A DNA stretch of 8,630 bases from Prevotellaceae bacterium. Lineage in GTDB: Bacteria > Bacteroidota > Bacteroidia > Bacteroidales > UBA932. The translations under genes and the position numbers were made by a program. Positions 1-6,243 of this stretch are shown one piece after another. Each line of letters begins with the position of its first letter. The first letter of the stretch is position 1. Location of the stretch: contig JAIRLF010000182.1 in assembly GCA_031259655.1 (NCBI GenBank), forward strand, positions 1 through 8,630, written 5' to 3'. The notes below the pieces were generated by a model. The model was not told where the DNA came from and made no database searches. It saw nothing but the letters and a program-made list of their open reading frames with translations.

Positions 1-30
1 TTTGCAAGATAAAAAAAATGTCTATCTTTG
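1..30 (+). promoter_or_regulatory. Bacteroidetes-type promoter for tRNA-Pro
   Basis: A TTTG at 1-4 and a TATCTTTG (TAnnTTTG) at 23-30 are separated by 18 bases, which matches the -33/-7 consensus of the Bacteroidetes primary sigma factor. Transcription would start around 35-37, a few bases before the tRNA. The -33 element touches the window edge, so anything further upstream cannot be judged. Confidence 0.7.
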
Positions 31-42
31 CAGCCGCTTAAT

Positions 43-116
43 CGGGGTGTGGCGCAGTTGGCTAGCGCACTTGCATGGGGTGCAAGGGGTCGTGTGTTCG
101 AGTCACATCACCCCGA
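43..116 (+). tRNA. tRNA-Pro (anticodon GGG)
   Basis: A full cloverleaf can be folded. The 7-bp acceptor stem pairs 43-49 with 109-115. The D stem is GCGC at 52-55 with GCGC at 65-68. The anticodon stem is 70-74 with 82-86, and the T arm is 92-96 with 104-108 around loop TTCGAGT. The seven-base anticodon loop at 75-81 is ATGGGGT, so the anticodon at 77-79 is GGG, reading the proline codon CCC (and CCU by wobble). A C1-G72 pair with discriminator A at 116 is a known identity mark of bacterial tRNA-Pro, and G follows the anticodon as expected. The 3' CCA is not encoded and would be added afterwards. Confidence 0.95.
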
Positions 117-275
117 CAATAAGTATATCGATTTAAAAACAAAGCATTTACGGCGATAACTTTTTTGAAGATATATTTAGCTACATTTTAGATACAAAAA
201 CAAACTATGCGTTATTTTCGCACCGCGAATAATAACATTCTCCGACAACAAAGAACTCAGACATTACAAAATTAA

Positions 276-312
276 TACGGCGTCTTTATCTATCCGTCTT
301 AAAGACGCCGTA
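276..312. repeat. 13-bp perfect inverted repeat (hairpin)
   Basis: TACGGCGTCTTTA at 276-288 is perfectly complementary to TAAAGACGCCGTA at 300-312, leaving an 11-base loop. It lies downstream of the minus-strand nitroreductase, and its right arm runs into the first copy of the 42-bp repeat. On the minus strand it is followed by an AT-rich but not uninterrupted T tract, so it could act as a terminator for that gene. It could equally be a repetitive extragenic palindrome. Confidence 0.6.
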
Positions 313-415
313 ATGGAGCGTGCTCGCTTGTGTGCTCGGATGAATCAGAGCGTAATGGAGCGTGCTCGCTTGTGTGCACGGATAAATCAGAGCGTAATGG
401 AGCGTGCTCGCTTGT
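310..415. repeat. 42-bp direct tandem repeat, about 2.5 copies
   Basis: Copies at 310-351 and 352-393 differ at only two positions, and a third copy stops after 22 bases (394-415). Each begins GTAATGGAGCGTGCTCGCTT. The full copies contain GCTC/GAGC-type self-complementary pieces, so single units could form small hairpins. There are no unique spacers between copies, so it is not a CRISPR array. The repeat is likely a variable-number intergenic repeat. Confidence 0.8.
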
Positions 416-439
416 ACAGTTCTCCCCCAAACGCGACCG

Positions 440-1042
440 TTACTTGATAATCTTTATTTTCCCTTTATCGCGCGGCTTGGCTTCGGGGCGTTCGTTTTTA
501 TATCCTACGGCTATGCTATACAGAGGTTTGTAACCTTCGGACAGTTCGAGACTTCGCACAACTTCTGCGCCTTCGGGAGAGTTCAAAAAGTTAGTGAAAT
601 TACCAACGACACAAGTACCGATGTCTAACGATTCGGCAGCTAAGAGAATATTTTGCCCTAACAGACCACAGTCCACGGGGCTAAAAAAGTTGTCGGTAGC
701 CGAAGCAATCACAATTAAAGTCGGGGCATTGTGAAACGAGCCCTCGATTTTTTTCAGTATTTCGGGGTTTTGTATCACACGTATTTCCCACGATTGACTG
801 TTCATTGCGCTTGGGGCATTGATTCCGCATTCGAGAATCGTGTTCAGTTCTTCGTCTTTTATCTGCTCCGATTTATAGGAACGGATACTGCGACGACTCA
901 TAATCACGTCGATAGCAGAAGCTTCTTTCTTCTCTTCGACTTTTTTCTCTTCCTCTTTTTCTTTGTTTACAGGTTGTCCGCACGACGACGACAACAACAA
1001 CAAAACAACAAACGACATCATAATAATATTATTCAATTTCAT
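440..1042 (-). CDS. Nitroreductase-family lipoprotein
   Basis: This 200-residue protein is a member of the FMN-dependent nitroreductase fold family. Residues 1-20 form a lipoprotein signal peptide ending in LSSS before Cys21, the probable lipidation site. A charged Lys/Glu linker (about 27-40) follows, then the catalytic domain. That domain opens with RRSIRSYK (50-57), the arginine-rich FMN phosphate-binding start of the family. It continues with APSAMNSQSW (76-85), the usual PSxxNxQPW-type motif, and DCGLLGQNILLAAESLDIGT (124-143), the family's core helix. The C-terminal VGYKNERPEAKPR matches the usual ending. Family members use NAD(P)H and FMN to reduce nitro, quinone or related compounds; the substrate here cannot be told. 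Anchoring would place it in the periplasm or on a membrane surface, where NAD(P)H supply is unclear. It is transcribed away from the next gene. Confidence 0.85.
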   Translation of the reverse strand: MKLNNIIMMSFVVLLLLSSSCGQPVNKEKEEEKKVEEKKEASAIDVIMSRRSIRSYKSEQIKDEELNTILECGINAPSAMNSQSWEIRVIQNPEILKKIEGSFHNAPTLIVIASATDNFFSPVDCGLLGQNILLAAESLDIGTCVVGNFTNFLNSPEGAEVVRSLELSEGYKPLYSIAVGYKNERPEAKPRDKGKIKIIK

Positions 1043-1073
1043 AACTTCATTAAATTAACTTATTTTTAATGCA

Positions 1074-1081
1074 CAAAAGTA
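1074..1081 (-). promoter_or_regulatory. Putative -7 promoter element for the nitroreductase gene
   Basis: Read on the minus strand, 1081-1074 is TACTTTTG, matching TAnnTTTG, about 32 bases before the ATG at 1042. The -33 element is not well conserved. No Shine-Dalgarno is visible, only AT-rich sequence, which is usual for the phylum. Confidence 0.5.
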
Positions 1082-1090
1082 TTGTTTTTT

Positions 1091-1119
1091 TTTGATTTCC
1101 TAAAACATTTTTACCTTTG
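1091..1119 (+). promoter_or_regulatory. Putative promoter for the lipoprotein-ABC-PLD operon
   Basis: TTTG at 1091-1094 and TACCTTTG at 1112-1119 are 17 bases apart. Start of transcription would be near 1125, giving a leader of about 95 bases before the ATG at 1222. The -7 element overlaps a 10-bp perfect palindrome TTTGTACAAA (1116-1125) and is followed by TTGTCGGACAA (1128-1138), also self-complementary, so an operator is possible. Confidence 0.6.
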
Positions 1120-1221
1120 TACAAAATTTGTCGGACAATATTTGGAAAAAAGACATTCCGGCAGTTGATTATAGAATGACAATAATGTTCTTAAAGTGTT
1201 AATTTTTAAATATATTTGAAT

Positions 1222-2811
1222 ATGAAATTTTGCAAATTGATTTTTTCTTTGTGTATTTTTGGATGTATAACGACTACATCGTGTAAGACAAATATTTCGG
1301 CTCCGGAGCAATTATTACAGATTCCCGCCGACGCGACCATGGTTTTTGAGCTCAATGGTAACGATATATTTGCGAAATCGGGGCTTAACAGTCCTGATAA
1401 CTACAATTTTTTTAATTTTTTGAAAATGATGGATGCCGAGTCATCCAAATTTCTCGAAAGTTTTTTTAAAGGCTCGAAAGAAGCCGGAATAAGCGCTCAA
1501 AAGATACTGGTTTATGTATCGCAATTGCCTAATTATGCAGTAAGTATGCCAATCCTCGACAGGACGGCATTCGAAAACTTCTTGAAAAAGGTGGAGCCCA
1601 CCGAACCTTCGGACGAAGGCGAATTTCGTTACATTGTGTTTTTTAATAATTTCAGCATAGCATGGAACAACGAGTTAGCGATAATTTCGGGTGCATCGTC
1701 GCTCGAAGAAATTGCAAAACTGTTCGAGCCGAAAGAAGATGGTTTATTTGCTAAAAACAAAGATTTCCAAGAATTTGCGAAAAAGAACGCCGATATGCGG
1801 TTATGGATGCGATACAATTTTTTTATTGAATCTTACAAAAGCTTAATCGCTATAAGTAAGGATTTTGATGCGGATTTTCTGGACAGATTCAGTTCGCAAA
1901 CTGAAGATTTCGCTAACGTTTCGATGCATTCGTATCTCAACTTTGAAGACGGTAAAATCACAGGCAACGCATTGTTTTATCCGCCCGAAGAAGTTGAAAA
2001 TCTGCAAAAAAAGTATCCCGTCTTCAAAGAAAGTTTTAACTCCGGTATCCTGAAAGATATGCCGGAACAATCGTATCTTGCTGTTAATTCGTTTTTTGAT
2101 GTAAAAGAATATATCAAATTTGCCCGTCAAAATATTGAAAATATGTTGTCGGGCAGTAATATCAACGATTCGAAAATTGAAGAAAAAAGCGCCGAACTGT
2201 TTGAGTTTTTTGATTCTCCCGAATTTAAATCGGTTGTAGATGCTTTGAAGGGCGATATATTGATAAGCATTCATGGGTTCAATAAAGGGTTGATTACATA
2301 TCCATTTGCAAGCGCAAGTTTTACGGTGGACGGAAAAAGCGGCTTTGAAAACATATTGAACCTGATTCCCAACGATTTTTATAAAAAACAGGATAATTAC
2401 TATTCGATAGCGGTAAATAAAACGTTTATTCCTGTCTATTTTGCATATAATGACAATAAAGTGTTTGTGTCTAACGATTTGGATGCAACCAAAGCATTTA
2501 CGGAAGGACGTAAAGGAAAAACTTTTGCCGATAATCCGATTAGCAAAGTAATGACCGACAAGGCTGTGTTTTATGTCAATCTGGATTTCGAAACTTATCC
2601 CGACAACATAAAGATGTTGTTGCAAAACTTTATGGGATACAAATATAAACTTTTTACTTCTATCATCGAAATATACGAATATTTCTATGTTGCCGGCGAC
2701 GCTAAATACAATATGGAATTTAGCCTGCAATTGAAGAATAAAAACGTTAATGCTCTGAAACAGATATTGACAAATATAGACAAGACAGCATCTTCTGCAT
2801 GGATGAATTGA
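1222..2811 (+). CDS. Large lipoprotein, DUF4836-like
   Basis: The predicted protein has 529 residues. I place the start at the ATG at 1222; an in-frame TTG two codons earlier (1216) is possible but less likely. The N-terminus is a lipoprotein signal with a hydrophobic stretch (about 5-15) and TTTS before Cys21. The mature part begins soon afterwards with LLQIPADATMVFELNG (31-46), resembling the IPxDA start of Bacteroidetes DUF4836 lipoproteins. The end (LQLKNKNVNALKQILTNID) also resembles that family. The rest is a mixed alpha/beta, aromatic-rich sequence with no enzyme motif I can see. Location would be the periplasmic face or outer membrane; function is unknown. The stop codon lies 13 bases inside the next gene, implying translational coupling to the ATPase. 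A 295-codon open frame antisense to it looks like a shadow. The family assignment comes from memory of the motif. Confidence 0.75.
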   Translation: MKFCKLIFSLCIFGCITTTSCKTNISAPEQLLQIPADATMVFELNGNDIFAKSGLNSPDNYNFFNFLKMMDAESSKFLESFFKGSKEAGISAQKILVYVSQLPNYAVSMPILDRTAFENFLKKVEPTEPSDEGEFRYIVFFNNFSIAWNNELAIISGASSLEEIAKLFEPKEDGLFAKNKDFQEFAKKNADMRLWMRYNFFIESYKSLIAISKDFDADFLDRFSSQTEDFANVSMHSYLNFEDGKITGNALFYPPEEVENLQKKYPVFKESFNSGILKDMPEQSYLAVNSFFDVKEYIKFARQNIENMLSGSNINDSKIEEKSAELFEFFDSPEFKSVVDALKGDILISIHGFNKGLITYPFASASFTVDGKSGFENILNLIPNDFYKKQDNYYSIAVNKTFIPVYFAYNDNKVFVSNDLDATKAFTEGRKGKTFADNPISKVMTDKAVFYVNLDFETYPDNIKMLLQNFMGYKYKLFTSIIEIYEYFYVAGDAKYNMEFSLQLKNKNVNALKQILTNIDKTASSAWMN

Positions 2812-3446
2812 GAATAAGCAATTTGAAACCTTTTTTCCTGCCGGATACCGGAACAGCGGCGTCCGGCAGTATTTGGTTTAACGATGTGAGTTTCAGAAAA
2901 GGAACAAATTATTTGGTTTCCGCTTCTTCGGGACGGGGAAAATCTTCATTTCTCAGTTTTGTTTTCGGAGAACGTACTGATTATTCGGGAAATATTTATT
3001 TTGATAACAGAGAAATCAAAACGTTGAAAAAAACGGACTGGCAAAATGTCCGCAAAGTAAATATCAGTTATGTTTTTCAGGGATTACGTCTTTTTTCGGA
3101 ACTTACAACTCTGGAAAATATACAGTTGAAGAATAAAATTACAGAATACAAGTCGCAAAAAGAAATAGACCGGTTGATAGAACAGTCGGGCTTGCAAGAT
3201 AAAAGAAATGAAAAAACAGGACGCCTGTCTTTCGGGCAACAACAGCGAATCGCAATAATCAGAGCGCTTTGCCAACCTTTCGATTTCATCCTGCTGGACG
3301 AACCTTTCAGTCATCTGGATGAACAAAATATCGAAATTATGACCGGACTGATAATCGAAGAATTGAAACGCCAAAACGCCGGAATGCTCTTGTGTTCGTT
3401 GGGTTATGGTTATTTGTTCGATTATCATGAGACGTATAAAATATAG
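2799..3446 (+). CDS. ABC-type ATPase with altered catalytic motifs
   Basis: A compact 215-residue nucleotide-binding domain of the ABC class. Visible motifs in order: a Walker A-like ASSGRGKSS (42-50, first glycine replaced by Ala), Q-loop Gln94 in YVFQ, signature LSFGQQQR (143-150, for LSGGQ), Walker B FILLDEP (163-169) with catalytic Glu168, and D-loop SHLD (171-174). Where the switch histidine (VTHD in LolD/MacB-type proteins, about 34 residues after the Walker B Asp) should be, the sequence reads CSLGYG with Leu201, so the H-loop histidine is missing. Overall it resembles the LolD/MacB group in size. No membrane permease is encoded beside it, so transport is not demonstrated. It overlaps the upstream lipoprotein gene by 13 bases and the downstream phospholipase gene by about 20. 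It may drive or regulate a partner elsewhere, or act as a non-transport ATPase. Confidence 0.85.
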   Translation: MDELRISNLKPFFLPDTGTAASGSIWFNDVSFRKGTNYLVSASSGRGKSSFLSFVFGERTDYSGNIYFDNREIKTLKKTDWQNVRKVNISYVFQGLRLFSELTTLENIQLKNKITEYKSQKEIDRLIEQSGLQDKRNEKTGRLSFGQQQRIAIIRALCQPFDFILLDEPFSHLDEQNIEIMTGLIIEELKRQNAGMLLCSLGYGYLFDYHETYKI

Positions 3447-4668
3447 GCGGATATTTGTTGTATCTGTATTTCTGATTTTTAACGCAATCGTTGTCAATGG
3501 GCAAGATTTTGACAGCGATTCGGCTGTTATCCGTTTCCTTTCCGCAGAGGGTGTCCCGATAACGAAAAACAACAGGGTGAAATTGCTTGATGGAGGCAAA
3601 GAAAAGTTTAACGACCTGTTTCAGTGTATCAAAGAGGCAAAACATCATATTCATCTCGAATATTTTAATTTTCGGAACGATTCGATAGCCGGAGTATTGT
3701 TTAACTTGTTGTCCGAAAAGGCAAAACAAGGCGTAGCAGTACGCGCCGTTTATGATGCGTTCGGCAATTGGTCGAATAATATGCCGCTAAAAAAACGGCA
3801 TTTGGATACAATTCGCAAGAATGGCGTCGAAATTTTTCCGTTCGACCCTTTGTGTTTTCCGTTTGTGAATCACATTTCTTGTCGCGACCACAAAAAACTC
3901 GCAATCATCGACGGAAAAACAGCCTACACCGGCGGTATAAATATCGCTGATTACTATGTCGAAGGCTTGCCGAAAATAGGCGAATGGCGCGATATGCATC
4001 TGCGGATAGAAGGCAGTGCAGTGGGTTATTTGCAAAAACAATTCCTCTTGATATGGAACGATCTTACAGGTCAGGAAATTGACGGATTACAATATTTTCC
4101 CTCGCACGACGATATAGATGGGAAAACGATAGCTATAATCGACCGTGTTCCCCAAAAATTGCCGAAATTAATGGAAGAAACTTATTTGAAATCAATCCAA
4201 TCTGCGAAAAACAGGATACGTATTATCAACCCTTATTTCCTGCCGACGCCCGCTATCAAAAAAGAGTTAAAAAAAGCCATTGAACGAAATGTCAAGGTCG
4301 AAATAATGATATCTGCAAAGTTGGATATTAAATTTACCCCCGACGGCGTGTTTCATGTCGCTCACAAATTGATGAATAAAGGCGTTGATATTTACATCTA
4401 TAACTCCGGTTTTCACCACTCGAAAATCATGATGGTCGACGGAAAGTTTTGTACTGTCGGAAGCGCTAATCTCGATTACAGAAGTCTCCGGCACGATTAC
4501 GAAACTAACGCATTTATCTTTGACAGAGAGATTACCGGCAAATTGAACGATATTTTCGACGCCGACATAAATAATTCGACCAAAATGACGCCCGAAGTCT
4601 GGAAAAAACGTTCGCTTTGGAAACGCTTTGTCGGATGGATTGCTAACGGATTATCTCCGGTACTTTGA
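3427..4668 (+). CDS. Secreted phospholipase D / cardiolipin synthase-like protein
   Basis: A 413-residue protein with the two HKD motifs of the phospholipase D superfamily: HKKLAIID (His155, Lys157, Asp162) and HSKIMMVD (His331, Lys333, Asp338). Each is followed by the usual Gly/Asn segment (GGINIADYY and GSANLDYRS). Flanking text such as KLLDGGKEKF, HIHLEYFNF, GEWRDMHLRIEG and the C-terminal WIANGLSPVL closely follows bacterial cardiolipin synthases, which join two phosphatidylglycerols into cardiolipin plus glycerol. It lacks the two N-terminal membrane helices typical of ClsA. It starts instead with a basic, hydrophobic leader (MRRIKYRRIF...) and probable cleavage after VVNG (residue 25), suggesting periplasmic export. 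I chose the ATG at 3427 because it gives a clean signal peptide; an in-frame ATG at 3406 would add seven residues. It overlaps the ATPase gene, so co-expression is likely. Phospholipid hydrolysis rather than cardiolipin synthesis is also possible. Confidence 0.88.
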   Translation: MRRIKYRRIFVVSVFLIFNAIVVNGQDFDSDSAVIRFLSAEGVPITKNNRVKLLDGGKEKFNDLFQCIKEAKHHIHLEYFNFRNDSIAGVLFNLLSEKAKQGVAVRAVYDAFGNWSNNMPLKKRHLDTIRKNGVEIFPFDPLCFPFVNHISCRDHKKLAIIDGKTAYTGGINIADYYVEGLPKIGEWRDMHLRIEGSAVGYLQKQFLLIWNDLTGQEIDGLQYFPSHDDIDGKTIAIIDRVPQKLPKLMEETYLKSIQSAKNRIRIINPYFLPTPAIKKELKKAIERNVKVEIMISAKLDIKFTPDGVFHVAHKLMNKGVDIYIYNSGFHHSKIMMVDGKFCTVGSANLDYRSLRHDYETNAFIFDREITGKLNDIFDADINNSTKMTPEVWKKRSLWKRFVGWIANGLSPVL

Positions 4669-4696
4669 AATTCGAGGCGTATAAATAAAAAAGTAT

Positions 4697-4704
4697 TACA
4701 TTTG
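4697..4704 (+). promoter_or_regulatory. Putative -7 element upstream of pncB
   Basis: TACATTTG matches TAnnTTTG, 35 bases before the pncB ATG, but no good -33 TTTG lies at the usual distance (the nearest, 4664-4667, is too far). pncB could also be read from the operon upstream. A Shine-Dalgarno AAGGA at 4730-4734 is well placed before the ATG, the clearest in this window. Confidence 0.45.
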
Positions 4705-4739
4705 CAACTGTTTTACATATAAAAAAAACAAGGAATTAT

Positions 4740-5903
4740 ATGATTATAAAATATTTTACGGATAATGATTTGTATAAGTTTTCGGTTATGCTTGCGATAC
4801 AAAAGTTATATCCGAAAGCGATGGTTCGCTACCGTTTTTTCAACAGAGGCGAAACGGATTTCCCCGACGGATTTGCCGAAGCGCTTAAAGCAGAGCTGGA
4901 AAAGATGACCGCACTTAAACTCTCGAAACAGGAAAAACAGTTTATCGAAAAACGCTGTTATTTTTTCGACCCTGTTTTTATCGATTTTTTGGAAGGATAT
5001 ACGTATGACCCCGACGAAGTAACGATTTCGCAAACAGGAGGAAAGCTCAATATTTTGGTGGAAGGATATTGGTATAGAACCGTTTTGTGGGAAGTGCCGC
5101 TTATGGCTCTAATTTCCGAACTGTATTTCAAGATGAAAGGAATTGCGCCCGGCGAAAATTTTGTCGACAAAACTGTGGACAAAGCCGTGAACCTCAAAAA
5201 ATTGAACGCCGACTATTCCGATTTCGGCACGCGACGGAGATTTTCGTTTGATGTTCATGATAAAGTCGTTGAAATATTGAAAGCTAATTCCGGAGATAAT
5301 TTCAAAGGAACGAGCAATGTATATCTTGCTATGAAACATAATACTATCCCTATCGGGACAATGCCTCACGAATGGTTTATGTATCACGGCGCTGTTTATG
5401 GTTACAGAGCTGCGACGGCGAAAGCTCTCGAAGCATGGGTAGATGTGTTTCAAGGCAGTTTAGGGATAACTCTTACGGATACATATACTTCCGATATGTT
5501 TTTCCGTTCGTTCGGGCTGAAGCACGCCAAATTGTTCGATGGTGTACGTTGCGACAGTGGCGACCCTATCGAATTTGTTGACAGAGTAGTCGAGTTTTAT
5601 AAAAAAAACAGAATAGACCCTGCTTCAAAAACATTGGTTTACAGCGATTCGCTCAATGTCGAAGAAGTCGGAAGAATAAAGAATCATGTAGCCAACAGAA
5701 TCCATGACACTTACGGTATCGGCACTTTTTTTACGAACGATGTAGGAGCAACTCCGCTAAATATGGTAATAAAATTGACGCAAGTCAAGATTAATCCCGA
5801 AGGAGACTACTTTGACGCTATAAAATTGTCGGATGTAAGGGGAAAAAATACCGGCGACAGTGATGAAATTAAAATTGCAAAGCTTACATTAAATATTGAA
5901 TAA
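4740..5903 (+). CDS. pncB: Nicotinate phosphoribosyltransferase
   Basis: This 387-residue protein is NAPRTase (EC 6.3.4.21). It makes nicotinate mononucleotide from nicotinate and PRPP with ATP hydrolysis, the first step of the Preiss-Handler NAD salvage route, in the cytoplasm. Recognisable family segments run along its length. It opens with YFTDNDLYKFSVMLAI at the N-terminus, then DFGTRRRFSF (161-170) and FKGTSN (188-193). Next comes IGTMPHEWFM, where His210 aligns with the histidine that is transiently phosphorylated in the enterobacterial enzyme, and finally CDSGDP (271-276). Length is close to the roughly 400 residues of the E. coli enzyme, so it appears intact. The start is supported by AAGGA five bases upstream. 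It follows the phospholipase gene after 71 bases and is functionally unrelated to it. Confidence 0.96.
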   Translation: MIIKYFTDNDLYKFSVMLAIQKLYPKAMVRYRFFNRGETDFPDGFAEALKAELEKMTALKLSKQEKQFIEKRCYFFDPVFIDFLEGYTYDPDEVTISQTGGKLNILVEGYWYRTVLWEVPLMALISELYFKMKGIAPGENFVDKTVDKAVNLKKLNADYSDFGTRRRFSFDVHDKVVEILKANSGDNFKGTSNVYLAMKHNTIPIGTMPHEWFMYHGAVYGYRAATAKALEAWVDVFQGSLGITLTDTYTSDMFFRSFGLKHAKLFDGVRCDSGDPIEFVDRVVEFYKKNRIDPASKTLVYSDSLNVEEVGRIKNHVANRIHDTYGIGTFFTNDVGATPLNMVIKLTQVKINPEGDYFDAIKLSDVRGKNTGDSDEIKIAKLTLNIE

Positions 5904-5955
5904 CAGATGATTTGAAAGAGTCAAAAAAGTTTTTTTCAAAAAAATGAAAAAAAAA

Positions 5956-5987
5956 TTTGGTGGATAAGAAAAAAGGTATTACTTTTG
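5956..5987 (+). promoter_or_regulatory. Strong Bacteroidetes-type promoter in the pncB 3' spacer
   Basis: TTTG at 5956-5959 and TACTTTTG at 5980-5987 are 20 bases apart, a near-consensus pair. No protein gene follows on this strand: the next gene is convergent and a terminator lies about 50 bases on. It therefore points to a short RNA transcript. Confidence 0.65.
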
Positions 5988-5992
5988 CGCCC

Positions 5993-6065
5993 GAAAGTTG
6001 GTTTTTCATAGGTTAAGTTTTTTAGGTTAAGAAAAAGGTAGGCTCCCCGCCTATCTTTTGTTTTT
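5993..6065 (+). ncRNA. Candidate small RNA, about 70 nt
   Basis: The unit is defined by a near-consensus promoter immediately upstream and an intrinsic terminator at its end. The 5' end is estimated from the promoter (about 6 bases past the -7 box). It contains two direct copies of AGGTTAAG (6010-6017 and 6024-6031) separated by six T, then the terminator stem. No start codon with a usable frame is present, so it is unlikely to encode a peptide. I do not recognise it as tmRNA, 6S, SRP or another known RNA. It could also be a 3' UTR product of pncB, or a leftover leader of a lost gene. Confidence 0.45.
6032..6065 (+). terminator. Rho-independent terminator
   Basis: GGTAGGC (6037-6043) pairs with GCCTATC (6049-6055) around loop TCCCC, with one G-U pair, followed by TTTTGTTTTT. 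An A run before the stem pairs with the T run, so it also resembles a terminator on the minus strand. There it could serve the glycosyltransferase gene, but with one A-C mismatch. Confidence 0.75.
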
Positions 6066-6136
6066 ATACTCTATGCAATGGGGTATAACTTTGTGGCGCT
6101 TATCAGGTTCACCATGTCATTATGCCCAACGTGGAA

Positions 6137-6156
6137 AGACGTAGCATGCAACGTCT
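6137..6156. repeat. 20-bp palindrome within repeat-like spacer
   Basis: AGACGT-A-GCATGC-A-ACGTCT is self-complementary except for a single symmetric A-A mismatch pair. A second small inverted repeat, CGTC-GCAAT-GACG, lies at 6197-6209. The stretch 6066-6243 has no gene and is less AT-rich than its surroundings. The palindrome resembles repetitive extragenic palindromes I have seen in this phylum, from memory only. Confidence 0.6.
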
Positions 6157-6243
6157 CCTCGAGGTCCACACAACAACCGCATAATCTACATGGAAACGTC
6201 GCAATGACGCCCAAACATTAACATTTCTCAAACATCAATTTAT

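Larger units (their letters stand above)
117..439. other. Gene-free region with hairpin and tandem repeat
   Basis: About 320 bases between the tRNA and the end of the minus-strand nitroreductase hold no convincing gene. The first half (117-275) is AT-rich with nothing I recognise. The second half holds a strong hairpin and a 42-bp tandem repeat, listed separately. A short open frame runs through the repeats only because 42 is a multiple of three; it has no ribosome binding site and low-complexity content. Confidence 0.6.

Noticed and set aside
310..415. Possible CRISPR array
   Set aside because: Copies abut with no spacers and no cas genes are present.
330..533. A short plus-strand frame through the 42-bp repeats
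   Set aside because: The frame is open only because the unit is a multiple of three; it has low complexity and runs antisense into the nitroreductase gene.
1843..2730. A 295-codon open frame antisense to the DUF4836-like lipoprotein gene
   Set aside because: It lies entirely inside a well-supported gene, has no promoter or ribosome binding site, and its composition is the complement of the sense strand's bias.
4669..4739. A riboswitch upstream of pncB
   Set aside because: Only 71 bases separate the genes and I can fold no conserved aptamer there.
5904..5955. A terminator directly after pncB
   Set aside because: Only a weak TTTGA/TCAAA stem with mixed A and T runs is present, not a convincing hairpin with a T tract.
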